From positions 310,001-374,000 of the forward strand of contig NZ_JAINZS010000002.1 of assembly GCF_020166495.1 (NCBI RefSeq): a stretch of DNA of 64,000 bases, read 5' to 3'. A model generated the notes under the pieces. It worked only from the letters and a program-made list of their open reading frames with translations. It had not been told where the DNA came from and made no database searches. This DNA comes from Robertkochia aurantiaca (GTDB lineage Bacteria; Bacteroidota; Bacteroidia; Flavobacteriales; Flavobacteriaceae). Shown here piece by piece: positions 33,697-41,739 of this stretch (positions are counted from its first letter, which is position 1; every line of letters starts with the position of its first letter). Both the position numbers and the translations under genes were made by a program.

Positions 33697-34539
33697 ATGA
33701 GCAGACCTCAAACGATCCAGATCTTTCTTCCAGACGGATCCCCCAGAAGTGTCAAAATCGCAGAAATCACTAATAGGGTTGTAAAGGCAATCTTGGTTCC
33801 CAGGAATAAGTTAGACTACATTGCAAATCGGGAAGAACTCCGGAATGTTGGTATTTACTTCTTATTTGGTGAGTCTGCGGAAAAGGCGAAACCAGTAGTA
33901 TACGTAGGAGAGGCAGAAGACAGCCTTGATCGCCTCAGACAACATAATCGGACTAAAGAGTTTTGGAATCATGCTGTTGTCATGGTATCTAAGATTAATG
34001 CATTTACAAAGTCTCATGTTAAGTTTCTGGAACATACCGCTATTCAAGAAGCAAAAGATTCCAATCGTTACACTACAGAAAACCTAACAGCACCTACTCG
34101 TCCGTTCGTGACTGAATCAATGGAAGCTGACCTTTATGACAGCTTTGAGACTATCAAAATATTACTCTCTACTCTTGGGTATCCAGTGTATGACAAAATC
34201 AACAAGGAACAGGTGGCAGATAAAGAGCTTATGTATCTTAAGGGAAGAGGCATTGAAGCAGAGGGTGATCTTATCGATGATGGTTTCGTAGTTTTTAAAG
34301 GATCCTATGCCAAAAAAGAGACTACCCCCTCTTGCCATGATCACCTCATCAACCTACGGGAGAAATTAATCAGAGATGAGGTTCTTATAGAAGACTCCGG
34401 TAATTTCCGGTTCGATCAAGATTATGTCTTCAATTCACCTAGTACAGCCGGGGGAGTTGTATTGGGCAGAAGCACTAATGGCTGGACAAAGTGGAAGGAT
34501 CGAGCAGGCAAAACACTAGATGAGCTTAAGAGAAGCTAA
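33697..34539 (+). CDS. GIY-YIG nuclease family protein with DUF4357-like C-terminus
   Basis: 280 residues. The GIY-YIG core is at residues ~50-130: NVGIYFLFGES gives GIY, and VVYVGEAEDSLDRLRQHN gives the YIG equivalent (YVG) with the following catalytic-Arg helix. FLEHTAIQEAKDSNRYTTEN supplies the late Glu. The C-terminal third (TAGGVVLGRSTNGWTKWKDRAGKTLDEL) looks like DUF4357, common in orphan restriction-type proteins. It may be a DNA endonuclease of a defence or mobile element, but no methyltransferase or partner is adjacent. It sits alone in AT-rich DNA. Confidence 0.82.
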   Translation: MSRPQTIQIFLPDGSPRSVKIAEITNRVVKAILVPRNKLDYIANREELRNVGIYFLFGESAEKAKPVVYVGEAEDSLDRLRQHNRTKEFWNHAVVMVSKINAFTKSHVKFLEHTAIQEAKDSNRYTTENLTAPTRPFVTESMEADLYDSFETIKILLSTLGYPVYDKINKEQVADKELMYLKGRGIEAEGDLIDDGFVVFKGSYAKKETTPSCHDHLINLREKLIRDEVLIEDSGNFRFDQDYVFNSPSTAGGVVLGRSTNGWTKWKDRAGKTLDELKRS

Positions 34540-34646
34540 CAGATGTCAAGTCCTATTTCCTTTAAAAAGACCATATATAATCTGGCCTAAGTCCACATTT
34601 CAACAATCGATGTTGAAAGCTTTTGTTAATTGTGATACAATTGACC

Positions 34647-34677
34647 TTGTGGCGAGTAAGCATAAGAGGTAAGTTTG
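34647..34677 (+). promoter_or_regulatory. Full Bacteroidota promoter of a small transcription unit
   Basis: TTG at 34647-34649, a 20-base spacer, and TAAGTTTG at 34670-34677 match both promoter elements. A transcript from ~34683 would run ~185 bases to the terminator at 34869. Confidence 0.65.
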
Positions 34678-34693
34678 TATAGATGCATAAAAA

Positions 34694-34716
34694 AAGGTGT
34701 GCTGGGAACACACCTT
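34694..34716 (+). other. 5'-leader hairpin of the small transcription unit
   Basis: AAGGTGTG-ctgggaa-CACACCTT: a perfect 8 bp stem with a 7-base loop, about 11 bases after the predicted transcription start. Too A/T-poor at its end for a terminator; more likely a stabilising leader structure. Confidence 0.6.
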
Positions 34717-34772
34717 AAATGCCGGAAAATTGGCCCGAGGTTCAATTGAATATTAATTTAAACCTTAAGCTT

Positions 34773-34829
34773 ATGTCTGAGACATTTTATGTTCTGGTCG
34801 TTCTATACTTATTGAGCCGCCAGAAGTAA
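34773..34829 (+). CDS. Putative 18-residue hydrophobic peptide
   Basis: Frame MSETFYVLVVLYLLSRQK, then TAA. The core FYVLVVLYLL is strongly hydrophobic and is followed by basic residues, as in small single-pass or membrane-surface peptides and some type I toxins. Support for expression comes from the setting: a full TTG-N20-TAAGTTTG promoter 96 bases upstream, a leader hairpin, and a terminator 8 bases after the stop, all on one strand with nothing else inside. It has no Shine-Dalgarno site, as is normal for this phylum. The alternative is that the transcript is a noncoding RNA and the frame is accidental. I recognise no known family. Confidence 0.45.
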   Translation: MSETFYVLVVLYLLSRQK

Positions 34830-34837
34830 TTCACATA

Positions 34838-34869
34838 AACCGTTTAGCTTAGACTAAGCGGTTTTTTTA
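34838..34869 (+). terminator. Rho-independent terminator of the small transcription unit
   Basis: AACCGTTTAG-cttaga-CTAAGCGGTT then TTTTTT: a 10 bp stem with one G-U pair. No annotated gene ends here apart from the 18-codon frame, and the GIY-YIG stop is 300 bases upstream. Confidence 0.85.
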
Positions 34870-34961
34870 TTTGTTTCAAATATAAAACTTAAATCAAAAG
34901 AACAATAGAAAAGAGACCCCAATATATCAACAAGCGATTTATTAAGCTGACAATAAGCAAC

Positions 34962-35093
34962 TTAAATATTAACAACAGTCTCTATAACGATGTTCATCTC
35001 AACTAGCTGCCTACTCTTATTCTCGTCACTCCATATACGAGCTAACTGAAGCCCGTAATCCGATGGGGTCTTACCTATGTATTCCAAGAACAT
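34962..35093 (-). pseudogene. Short ORF, probable C-terminal gene remnant
   Basis: 43 codons from an ATG at 35093 (MFLEYIGKTPSDYGLQLARI, continuing to VVNI-stop). The composition is protein-like. The frame stays open another 13 codons upstream (FLINITTQSKEQ) to a TAG at the edge of a repeat fragment (35132). This looks like the tail of a larger gene whose front was lost where the repeat now lies. Family not recognised. It could instead be a real small gene. Confidence 0.4.
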
Positions 35094-35131
35094 TTGCTCC
35101 TTACTTTGCGTAGTAATATTTATAAGGAACT

Positions 35132-35173
35132 AAAGAAAACACAAAACCGGAAGGTGAAGCCTTTGGCAGAGGT
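35132..35173. repeat. Fragment of the dispersed repeat (unit 1 type)
   Basis: AAAGAAAACACAAAACCGG followed by AAGGTGAAGCCTTTGGC, closely matching 27242-27283. It abuts the remnant ORF. 35174-35356 shows nothing further. Confidence 0.75.
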
Positions 35174-35356
35174 CTGTTCCTGCCAGCCGGCTCAAGACAG
35201 GAATACAGTACTGTATGTTATCCCCTACAGAAATAAAGCGCCTTATTAATAGATCTAAGCACCAATGAAGGCAATAACATGAGGTAAAGGCTGATAAAAC
35301 GGATTCACAAAAAAGAACTTGTTCACATCACTAATTTTTATGTTTTAAAATATTTT

Positions 35357-35389
35357 ATTATTGTTTTACAATAATTATTTATAGTTTTA
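35357..35389 (+). promoter_or_regulatory. Promoter with overlapping inverted repeat, DUF2975-XRE operon
   Basis: ATTATTG-tttta-CAATAAT (35357-35375) is a perfect 7 bp inverted repeat. It contains the TTG of a -33 box (35361-35363); 18 bases on lies TAGTTTTA (35382-35389), close to TAnnTTTG. An operator placed over the promoter would suit autoregulation by the XRE protein. Confidence 0.5.
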
Positions 35390-35409
35390 CGGCATAAATA
35401 AAATCTAAT

Positions 35410-35934
35410 ATGAATAATAAGTACCTCAAAACTGCTATTGTTTTAGCCCGCCTGATGCAACTCGGTTACGGTGCCTTGATAGTATTGTTTGCTTACCTTT
35501 TACTTATTCCTGCTTTAGGGGGGGCGATTCCTCCGGAACTACAGGATGCGGGAAATAAATTCTTCTATGTTGAGTTCAGTAATGCCCGGGAGATCTTTAG
35601 CAATACCTTCAATATGGTCTTCTATTCCCTACGGGCCATTCTGCTGATCGTGTTATTCATACTATCGCTGGAATCACTGATACGAATCATCAGATCCGTA
35701 AAAACCATCAATGCTTTTAAGCAGGAGACCATCAGGCAGTTTTCAAGAATCGGGTTCCTTATGCTGATATGTTTCATCATCACCCTCTTTGATATGAGCA
35801 CTGAAGGAAATGGATATACCATCACACTTTCACTCGAGATTCAGTATTTGCTCTTTGCCTTTCTCAGCTGGATCCTGGCAGAGGTATTTAAGGAAGGAAA
35901 CCGATTATGGGAAGAAAGCCAGTTAACCATCTAA
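35410..35934 (+). CDS. DUF2975 membrane protein
   Basis: 174 residues with four membrane helices (LGYGALIVLFAYLLLIPAL, FYSLRAILLIVLFILSL, IGFLMLICFIITLFDM, IQYLLFAFLSWILAEVF). The FILSLESLIRIIRSVKTINAF and SWILAEVFKEGNRLWEESQLTI segments are DUF2975 hallmarks. The family is nearly always paired with a small YozG-type XRE regulator, as here (gap 10 bp). The role is unknown; a membrane sensor that controls the regulator is a common suggestion but unproven. Confidence 0.88.
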   Translation: MNNKYLKTAIVLARLMQLGYGALIVLFAYLLLIPALGGAIPPELQDAGNKFFYVEFSNAREIFSNTFNMVFYSLRAILLIVLFILSLESLIRIIRSVKTINAFKQETIRQFSRIGFLMLICFIITLFDMSTEGNGYTITLSLEIQYLLFAFLSWILAEVFKEGNRLWEESQLTI

Positions 35935-35944
35935 AAAACTCCCT

Positions 35945-36148
35945 ATGCCAATAATTGTAAACCTTGACGTCATGATGGCTAAAAGAAAGATGCGTTCAAA
36001 AGATTTAGCTGTAAAGATCGGTGTTACCGAGGCTAACCTCTCCATTCTAAAAACTGGAAAGGCAAAAGCGGTACGTTTCTCAACCCTGGAAGCGCTTTGC
36101 GAAGCACTGGACTGTCAGCCGGGAGATCTATTGGAATACCAGGAATAA
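35945..36148 (+). CDS. Small XRE-family regulator (YozG-like)
   Basis: 67 residues, a single helix-turn-helix: MMAKRKMRSKDLAVKIGVTEANLSILKTGKAKAVRF, then the family ending LEALCEALDCQPGDLLEYQE. It forms an operon with the DUF2975 gene. A perfect inverted repeat over the operon promoter is a plausible binding site. Met11 is an alternative start. Confidence 0.9.
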   Translation: MPIIVNLDVMMAKRKMRSKDLAVKIGVTEANLSILKTGKAKAVRFSTLEALCEALDCQPGDLLEYQE

Positions 36149-36159
36149 AAACAAACAAC

Positions 36160-36843
36160 ATGAAAAAAATGAAACCATTAACACTGCTCGTTTACCTTAC
36201 AATTGTACTATCAGCTTTTTATGGCAGAGCTCAGGAGAAAGATTGTAACCGGGAGCTCATCGAAAAAGAACTCATTGAAAGAAGGGATAAAGACCAGGCG
36301 ATTCGAAAAGAGGTTATCCCCATGGTCCAGGAATACCGGAAAACTAAAAAGGGTGCCTTTAAAGTAATTCGTGCCGTGAGTAAAATGAATGATATCGACG
36401 CTGAGAACCTGGAATATGTTTCGAACCTGATCGACACCTGCGGTTGGTCAGACGACTTATCAAATGATGCCAATAATGCCATTTTTCTCATCTTACAACA
36501 TTCTGACATTGAACATATAACAAAGTACATTTCACTGCTCGAAGAAAAGGCTCAAAAAGGCCTTATTGAAAAGAATGACCATGCCACCATGCTGGACCGC
36601 AAACTCATGTACGAGGGAAAAATGCAAGTTTTCGGTACCCAGACCTTTTCAGAAGGTGATGATTCTGCAGTCAATTATGTATGGCCGGTTGCAGACGCTC
36701 AGAACCTGCAGAAGAGAAGAGACTCCGTCTTATTACCTCCCATGGAAGACTATTTTAAATTAGCGAAAGACAGTATGAATATCGAAATGGTATGGGATAA
36801 AACCCTGACCCTGGAACAAGCTTTAAAAATGAAAGGCAGGTAA
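36160..36843 (+). CDS. Secreted DUF6624 family protein
   Basis: 227 residues from the ATG at 36160, 11 bases after the XRE stop; longer in-frame starts would lie inside the XRE gene. A signal peptide (LTLLVYLTIVLSAFYGRAQ) precedes a helical domain: NNAIFLILQHSDIEHITKYISLLEEKAQKG, then MLDRKLMYEGKMQVFGTQ. This order of motifs is that of DUF6624. No function is known. It is likely the third gene of the DUF2975-XRE operon. Confidence 0.8.
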   Translation: MKKMKPLTLLVYLTIVLSAFYGRAQEKDCNRELIEKELIERRDKDQAIRKEVIPMVQEYRKTKKGAFKVIRAVSKMNDIDAENLEYVSNLIDTCGWSDDLSNDANNAIFLILQHSDIEHITKYISLLEEKAQKGLIEKNDHATMLDRKLMYEGKMQVFGTQTFSEGDDSAVNYVWPVADAQNLQKRRDSVLLPPMEDYFKLAKDSMNIEMVWDKTLTLEQALKMKGR

Positions 36844-36916
36844 AGTCCTCATCAAATTGATCAACCTTTTTATTTACAATGCAATATATGTCTTTTCCCC
36901 ACATGCCATCTGCCCG

Positions 36917-36934
36917 GAGAGAGAGAGAGAGAGA
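36917..36934. repeat. (GA)9 dinucleotide tract
   Basis: Nine GA units in the 252 bp between two convergent genes. The rest of 36844-37095 shows no gene or clear terminator. Confidence 0.9.
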
Positions 36935-37095
36935 TGGTTTGATTTTAAATTGGCAATAGCAGGGCAGGATAGAAAATCACCCGTGATTAAGAAACCTCCA
37001 GGGTTAAAAGGTTCTGAAAAAATTTGAGCTTTACAGCTTACATATTATCGTTCGAAAGTATTATTGTTAAGTTCATTTCCTAACAAACCGAACTG

Positions 37096-37491
37096 TTAAT
37101 TGAACTTTTTGAAGTTCACCTTCGCCTTGGCCATTTCCTGACTGTCGAGATACAGCTGATAACCTTTCTCCAGCAAAAATTCTTTTCTTTCCGATCCTTT
37201 TAATTCTTCCTCCATAATGAGAGCATCCTTTTCCTGGATGCGTACAACGAAAGGAGCCTCTCCGATGTTTTTAACTACTGCTACACTTTTACTGTCTCCA
37301 TAGGGATTCCTGGCAGCATCCTGCCCGGGGCCCTTACCCGTGATCGACATGCTTTGCTGCGGACTCAGCTCAAAAACCGAATCGCTGCTGCCACACGACT
37401 GGAACAACTGAAACACAAGCAATAACAATAATCCGTTGACAAATAAACAATCAGACCTGAGCCGTATTGAAATTACTATCTTTCCTTTCAT
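37096..37491 (-). CDS. Small lipoprotein of unknown function
   Basis: 131 residues. A hydrophobic stretch LLLLLVFQLFQSCGSS supplies a lipobox-like FQSC at Cys33, after an unusually long basic n-region (KGKIVISIRLRSD). The mature part includes VVKNIGEAPFVVRIQEKDALI and ends AKAKVNFKKFN, suggesting a small beta sandwich. Family not recognised. It follows the cls gene with a 39 bp gap on the same strand, so probably one operon. Confidence 0.65.
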   Translation of the reverse strand: MKGKIVISIRLRSDCLFVNGLLLLLVFQLFQSCGSSDSVFELSPQQSMSITGKGPGQDAARNPYGDSKSVAVVKNIGEAPFVVRIQEKDALIMEEELKGSERKEFLLEKGYQLYLDSQEMAKAKVNFKKFN

Positions 37492-37530
37492 TTCCTATAT
37501 ACTTTACAATTACAATACCTTTATAGCAAG

Positions 37531-38985
37531 CTACAAGAACGAAGATATGAGTCTGGCCGTAGCATAAATAATCGGTTTGCTCCAGTGCTGATCTTCATAA
37601 TCTGCTTTAGTAATCTCAACACTTTCGTTCAGATCATTTAAAAACATTTGTTCCATCTTTTTGCCAAAATCCTTACTGTGAATGACCGAGAGAATTTCGA
37701 AATTCAGGTCAAAACTCCGTATATCCATATTGGCTGTCCCTACGATACTGGCCTTACCATCTGCAACTACTGTTTTAGCATGAACAAATCCTTTCTTATA
37801 CAGGAAAACCCGAACCCCTGCCTGTAACAACTCCTTGAAATAAAATTTTGAAGCCGCTCCAACAATAACGGAATCAGATTTCGCAGGAATCAATATCCGC
37901 ACATCAGTTCCACTTAAAGCCGCTTGCTTTAAAGCATCGAGTATACTGTCATTAGGTATGAAGTATGGATTCGTAATATACAGCTTCTCTCGCGCCAGGG
38001 TGAACAACTTAAAATAGGTAAGCATTATAGTTGAAAGCGGATAGTTAGGTCCTCCAGCCATGAGTTGTGCTACCCCAAGGCTTCCGGAAATCTTCGAAAC
38101 TCTAACCTTTGGAAATAGAAAATTGCTATAGATCAGCTTTTCGTTCTGTGCCATATTCCAACTCACGATGAAGTGACGTTGAAGATTATATACCAGGGGG
38201 CCGGTAAATTTCACATGTGTATCCCGCCAGTACAGCCCGGTATCAATTGAGTTATCGTAGCGGTCTGATATATTTATCCCCCCCAAAAACCCGATGGTTC
38301 CATCTATAATTATAATCTTACGGTGATCACGATGATTCAGGCGATTGGCCAACTGTCGAATTTTAACTTTGATCTTGGGGTAAATTTCAACACCTCCGTT
38401 CTGCAAGCTTCGTACGATATTTTTCCGAATACTCCCACTTGCAAAATCGTCATACAAAACTCTCACCTTTACCCCTTCCTTTGCTTTTTGCAGCAGTATG
38501 TCTTTTATTTGATTTCCCCGCGTATCATCCTCCCAGGCATAATATTCCATATGAATAAAGTGCTGAGCCATATTCAGACTTTTAATTACTTCTGGAAATT
38601 TCTCTTCGCCATTCTCCAAAAGCTGAAAGGAATTTTCATTTAAAAACTCCCCCATCGCGTTGTGTTGAAAAGCTACCAGGTCGGCAAAGTGATCGATTTC
38701 GGCTCTGTACTTTCTTAATAAATCTTCTGTTTCGTCATTGATTTCTTTTTGATAGGTCCTGTCAAGTTCTCTTTGAATAGCTATAGCGCCCTTGTTATAG
38801 CGGTGATGCCGGTAATTAATACCAAAAGAAAAATAGACTATCATACCAGCCAGGGGAACGAAGACCACTAACATGATATAAGCCAGAGTCTTGGAGGTAG
38901 AATGTGTATCTAAAATAATACGGTAGATAGTAAATAATAAAAGACTGAAATATATCAGATATAGGAAGGAGAAGTTTACCGCCAT
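37531..38985 (-). CDS. cls: Cardiolipin synthase (phospholipase D family)
   Basis: 484 residues. Two N-terminal membrane helices (LYLIYFSLLLFTIYRII, LAYIMLVVFVPLAGMIVYFSFG) are followed by two PLD domains. The HKD motifs are NHRDHRKIIIIDGTIGFLGG (~residues 218-237) and FVHAKTVVADGKASIVGTANMD (~398-419). It joins two phosphatidylglycerols into cardiolipin and glycerol at the inner membrane. The length matches ClsA-type enzymes. No second copy in the window. Confidence 0.93.
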   Translation of the reverse strand: MAVNFSFLYLIYFSLLLFTIYRIILDTHSTSKTLAYIMLVVFVPLAGMIVYFSFGINYRHHRYNKGAIAIQRELDRTYQKEINDETEDLLRKYRAEIDHFADLVAFQHNAMGEFLNENSFQLLENGEEKFPEVIKSLNMAQHFIHMEYYAWEDDTRGNQIKDILLQKAKEGVKVRVLYDDFASGSIRKNIVRSLQNGGVEIYPKIKVKIRQLANRLNHRDHRKIIIIDGTIGFLGGINISDRYDNSIDTGLYWRDTHVKFTGPLVYNLQRHFIVSWNMAQNEKLIYSNFLFPKVRVSKISGSLGVAQLMAGGPNYPLSTIMLTYFKLFTLAREKLYITNPYFIPNDSILDALKQAALSGTDVRILIPAKSDSVIVGAASKFYFKELLQAGVRVFLYKKGFVHAKTVVADGKASIVGTANMDIRSFDLNFEILSVIHSKDFGKKMEQMFLNDLNESVEITKADYEDQHWSKPIIYATARLISSFL

Positions 38986-39353
38986 ATTAATACCGTTTAA
39001 AGACCCACTCGCAATTGAAGATCAATCATGAACAAAGAAAGAACCACCATTACCCTTATAATCAACCATTTACTTAAATTCAGTCGACCATTAAATCTAC
39101 GATTTTAATTTTAGACATACCTTCATTATAATTTCTGTCTTAATGTAAACTCCTTCTTTGAACCGATGCCACTTGTCATTAGATAAGAAAAGAACATCTA
39201 CGCCTTTCACACCTTTGACATATGCCCTCTTTTGTCTGGTTTGTAACCGAATAATGCGTATTACGCTAAAATATGTTTTGAGAGATATTCCTTATGATTT
39301 AAATATTTACCGGAAGATCATTAAATTGACATTCACCAAAGACAACCAACCCG
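38986..39353. other. Intergenic stretch without a gene
   Basis: AT-rich leader between the divergent cls and chaA genes. No frame of interest and no confident promoter match were found. Confidence 0.5.
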
Positions 39354-40412
39354 ATGAAAAAAATTCTAAAATGGTATCTGTTAATACCGCTGCTCGCCTT
39401 TCTCGCTTATTTTCTCAACGTATTTCAGCTTCATCTGGCAGGACAGATTATCGTCACCCTGCTTTTGATCGGTTCCATCCTGGCTGCTGTTTTTCACTCA
39501 GAACTGATCGCTCATAAGGTGGGCGAACCTTTCGGAACCATTATCCTGGCGGTTTCAGTAACGGTCATTGAAGTGGCCCTGATCATTTCCCTTATGCTGG
39601 CAGGCGGAGATAAAACCATATACCTGGCCCGGGATACCGTATTTGCAGCGGTTATGATCCTGTTAACAGTGATCATCGGTTTGTGCATCCTGATAGGAAG
39701 TTACAAGCACTTCGAACAGGTCTTTCAGAAGAAATCTGTCAATACAGCCCTGGTGAGCCTGGTGGCAATTTTAGTGTTATCCCTGATACTACCCAACTTC
39801 GTGGGGAACGAAGATCCGGAGAACAACACAGCCATGCTGCTTTTCGCGGCCGTGATCTGCCTGATCATTTATGCCACCTTCATATATGTTCAGACAAGAC
39901 GCCATCGTGATTATTTCATTACAGAAAGAGAAAACCAGCATGAAGAGGAACACGTAAGTATGCCTATCTACATAAGCCTGCTTTTTCTGTTGGTTAGCCT
40001 GGTGATCGTGGTACTACTGGCCAAAACCATCTCGCCGACTATCGAAAAGATCATTCTTGACCTTGGATTGCCGGCATCGCTCCTTGGGGTTATCATCGCC
40101 TCGGTGATCTTATTACCTGAGGCTATCGCAGCCATAAAAGCGGCACGCAAAGATGATATTCAGACCAGCCTGAACCTGTCACTGGGTTCCTCCCTGGCAG
40201 CCATTGGCCTTACCATTCCCACCGTAGCCTTCGTGAGTGTGCTTTTTGACATCGATATTATCCTGGGTCTGGACAGTATAAACGGACTCCTGCTCGGTTT
40301 GACAGTGTTCACCGTCATGCTTTCCCTCTCAAAGGGAAGAACCAACATTCTTTACGGTGTCATTCTGATCTGCCTCTTCGCCACGTTCATATTCACCCTT
40401 CTTAATCCTTAA
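39354..40412 (+). CDS. chaA: Ca2+/H+ antiporter, ChaA type
   Basis: 352 residues with about eleven membrane helices in two related halves, each with the CaCA exchange motif: GEPFGTIILAVSVTVIEVALI in the first half and LLGVIIASVILLPEAIAAIKAARKDD in the second. The acidic residues in these motifs bind the cation. An acidic cytosolic loop (ENQHEEEHVS) joins the halves. It removes Ca2+ (or Na+/K+) from the cytoplasm in exchange for protons. This is the intact copy of a duplicated gene; the second (43054) carries two amber codons. The codons at those sites here are TGG (W7) and CAG (Q31). Confidence 0.93.
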   Translation: MKKILKWYLLIPLLAFLAYFLNVFQLHLAGQIIVTLLLIGSILAAVFHSELIAHKVGEPFGTIILAVSVTVIEVALIISLMLAGGDKTIYLARDTVFAAVMILLTVIIGLCILIGSYKHFEQVFQKKSVNTALVSLVAILVLSLILPNFVGNEDPENNTAMLLFAAVICLIIYATFIYVQTRRHRDYFITERENQHEEEHVSMPIYISLLFLLVSLVIVVLLAKTISPTIEKIILDLGLPASLLGVIIASVILLPEAIAAIKAARKDDIQTSLNLSLGSSLAAIGLTIPTVAFVSVLFDIDIILGLDSINGLLLGLTVFTVMLSLSKGRTNILYGVILICLFATFIFTLLNP

Positions 40413-40426
40413 GAATAAAAAAGACC

Positions 40427-41168
40427 ATGATATCGATTCAAGCCGTATTGGTTCTGTTGTTATTATTGGTCCATCTGTTTGCCTATAAAATGAGATTTCT
40501 GGACCGGGTACCCCCGAAGTCGTTGGCTTTCATTTGCCGGGGGTATTTCGGTAGCCTATGTATTCGTTCACATCCTGCCTGAACTGGCAAAAGCACAAAC
40601 GCATATCTCTGAAGAGGATTGGTTCACTGAATATTTGGAACATCACTCCTACCTCATGGCTCTGGCAGGCCTTTCTTTCTTCTATGGGTTGGAACGAGCA
40701 GTAAGGAGATCCCAGGAAGAGATGGAAAAGGAGTCAGAATTTCAGGAGTTTGAAACCAGCACCGGTATGGGAACCTTTTGGATTCATATAAGCGCTTTTG
40801 CAGTATACAATGCCCTGATCGGATATCTGTTGGTTCATCGCGAGGAACAAGGATTGATAAGCATGCTCACATTTTTCTTTGCCATGGCCCTTCATTTTTT
40901 GGTCAATGACCATGGCTTACGGGATTACCACCGTGACACCTACCAAAAGAAAGGTCGCTGGGTGCTTACCTTTTCGGTTCTTGTTGGCTGGATGGTTGGC
41001 CTGACAACAGAAATCACTGAGGGAGCCTTAGGAGTATTGTTCGCTTTTCTCTCTGGGGGGATCATTCTCAATGTGCTGAAAGAAGAACTGCCGGAGGAAC
41101 GAAAGAGTCGCTTTTCTTCATTTTTGATTGGGGCGGTGATATATACCGCATTCCTTTTATTGCTATGA
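40427..41168 (+). pseudogene. ZIP-like membrane protein gene with a 1 bp frameshift
   Basis: The ATG at 40427 opens MISIQAVLVLLLLLVHLFAY...FLDRVPP but then reads into a stop at 40577. The homologous continuation, SFAGGISVAYVFVHILPEL...IYTAFLLLL to the TAG/TGA at 41168, is in the +1 frame. Removing one C from the C5 run at 40511-40515 joins them as FLDRVPRSRWLSFAGGISVAY. HILPE resembles the ZIP metal-transporter motif; about seven helices follow. So either a recent inactivation, a phase-variable homopolymer or a sequencing error. Lies 14 bp after chaA, probably the same operon. Confidence 0.8.
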
Positions 41169-41283
41169 TTTAAAAGAAAGTGACTCCCTCCGTGACTGAT
41201 TTTGCATTACTCAAAAAAAAGGAAAAAGACCGGTAAAACGTATTTTGACATTTTTGTATTTTATAGAAACTAAACCAACCATT

Positions 41284-41736
41284 ATGAAAAAAACACTACT
41301 TCTATTCGTACTCCTCATTCCTCTCTCACTTCTTGCCCAGAACTCAATGGGAAAAAAACGTGAAGCCGTATACCAGGCATGGAGCGGACTTTATCAAGCC
41401 TATGCGTCGGAAAATCTTGAAAAAATGCTCACCTACTACCAGGACGATGTTATTCGGATGGGTACCAACGGCACCATACAAAAGGGCAAAGAACTCTTTC
41501 GTAAGAACTGGAAAAAGACCTATGCGGAAAACAAGGTGATCATGAACCAGTACAGTGAACCCACAATATTGCCGGCCAGCGATCACATCACCACTTACAA
41601 CACCTATGACGAAACTTTTATCAACAAGGAATCAGGGGAAAGTGAAAGAATTCAAGGCACCTGGATCGCTATCTGGAAACAACAGGATGACGGCTCCTGG
41701 AAAGCACGCATGACCACCTGGCATTTGCATGAATAA
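41284..41736 (+). CDS. Secreted DUF4440/SnoaL-like protein, copy 1
   Basis: 150 residues from the ATG at 41284. Signal peptide LLLFVLLIPLSLLAQ, then an NTF2-like fold: YQAWSGLYQAYASENLEKMLTYYQDDVIRMGTNGTIQKGKELFRKNW and a closing GTWIAIWKQQDDGSWKARMTTWHLHE. NTF2-like domains of this kind bind small ligands or catalyse isomerisation; the role is unknown. Its last 157 coding bases are identical to those of the paralogue at 44182, although the front halves differ. Confidence 0.85.
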   Translation: MKKTLLLFVLLIPLSLLAQNSMGKKREAVYQAWSGLYQAYASENLEKMLTYYQDDVIRMGTNGTIQKGKELFRKNWKKTYAENKVIMNQYSEPTILPASDHITTYNTYDETFINKESGESERIQGTWIAIWKQQDDGSWKARMTTWHLHE

Positions 41737-41739
41737 AAT

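Noticed and set aside
27159-37000. CRISPR array, prophage or transposase near the repeats
   Set aside because: Repeat units are too long, few and irregular for CRISPR, and no integrase, transposase or phage gene is present.
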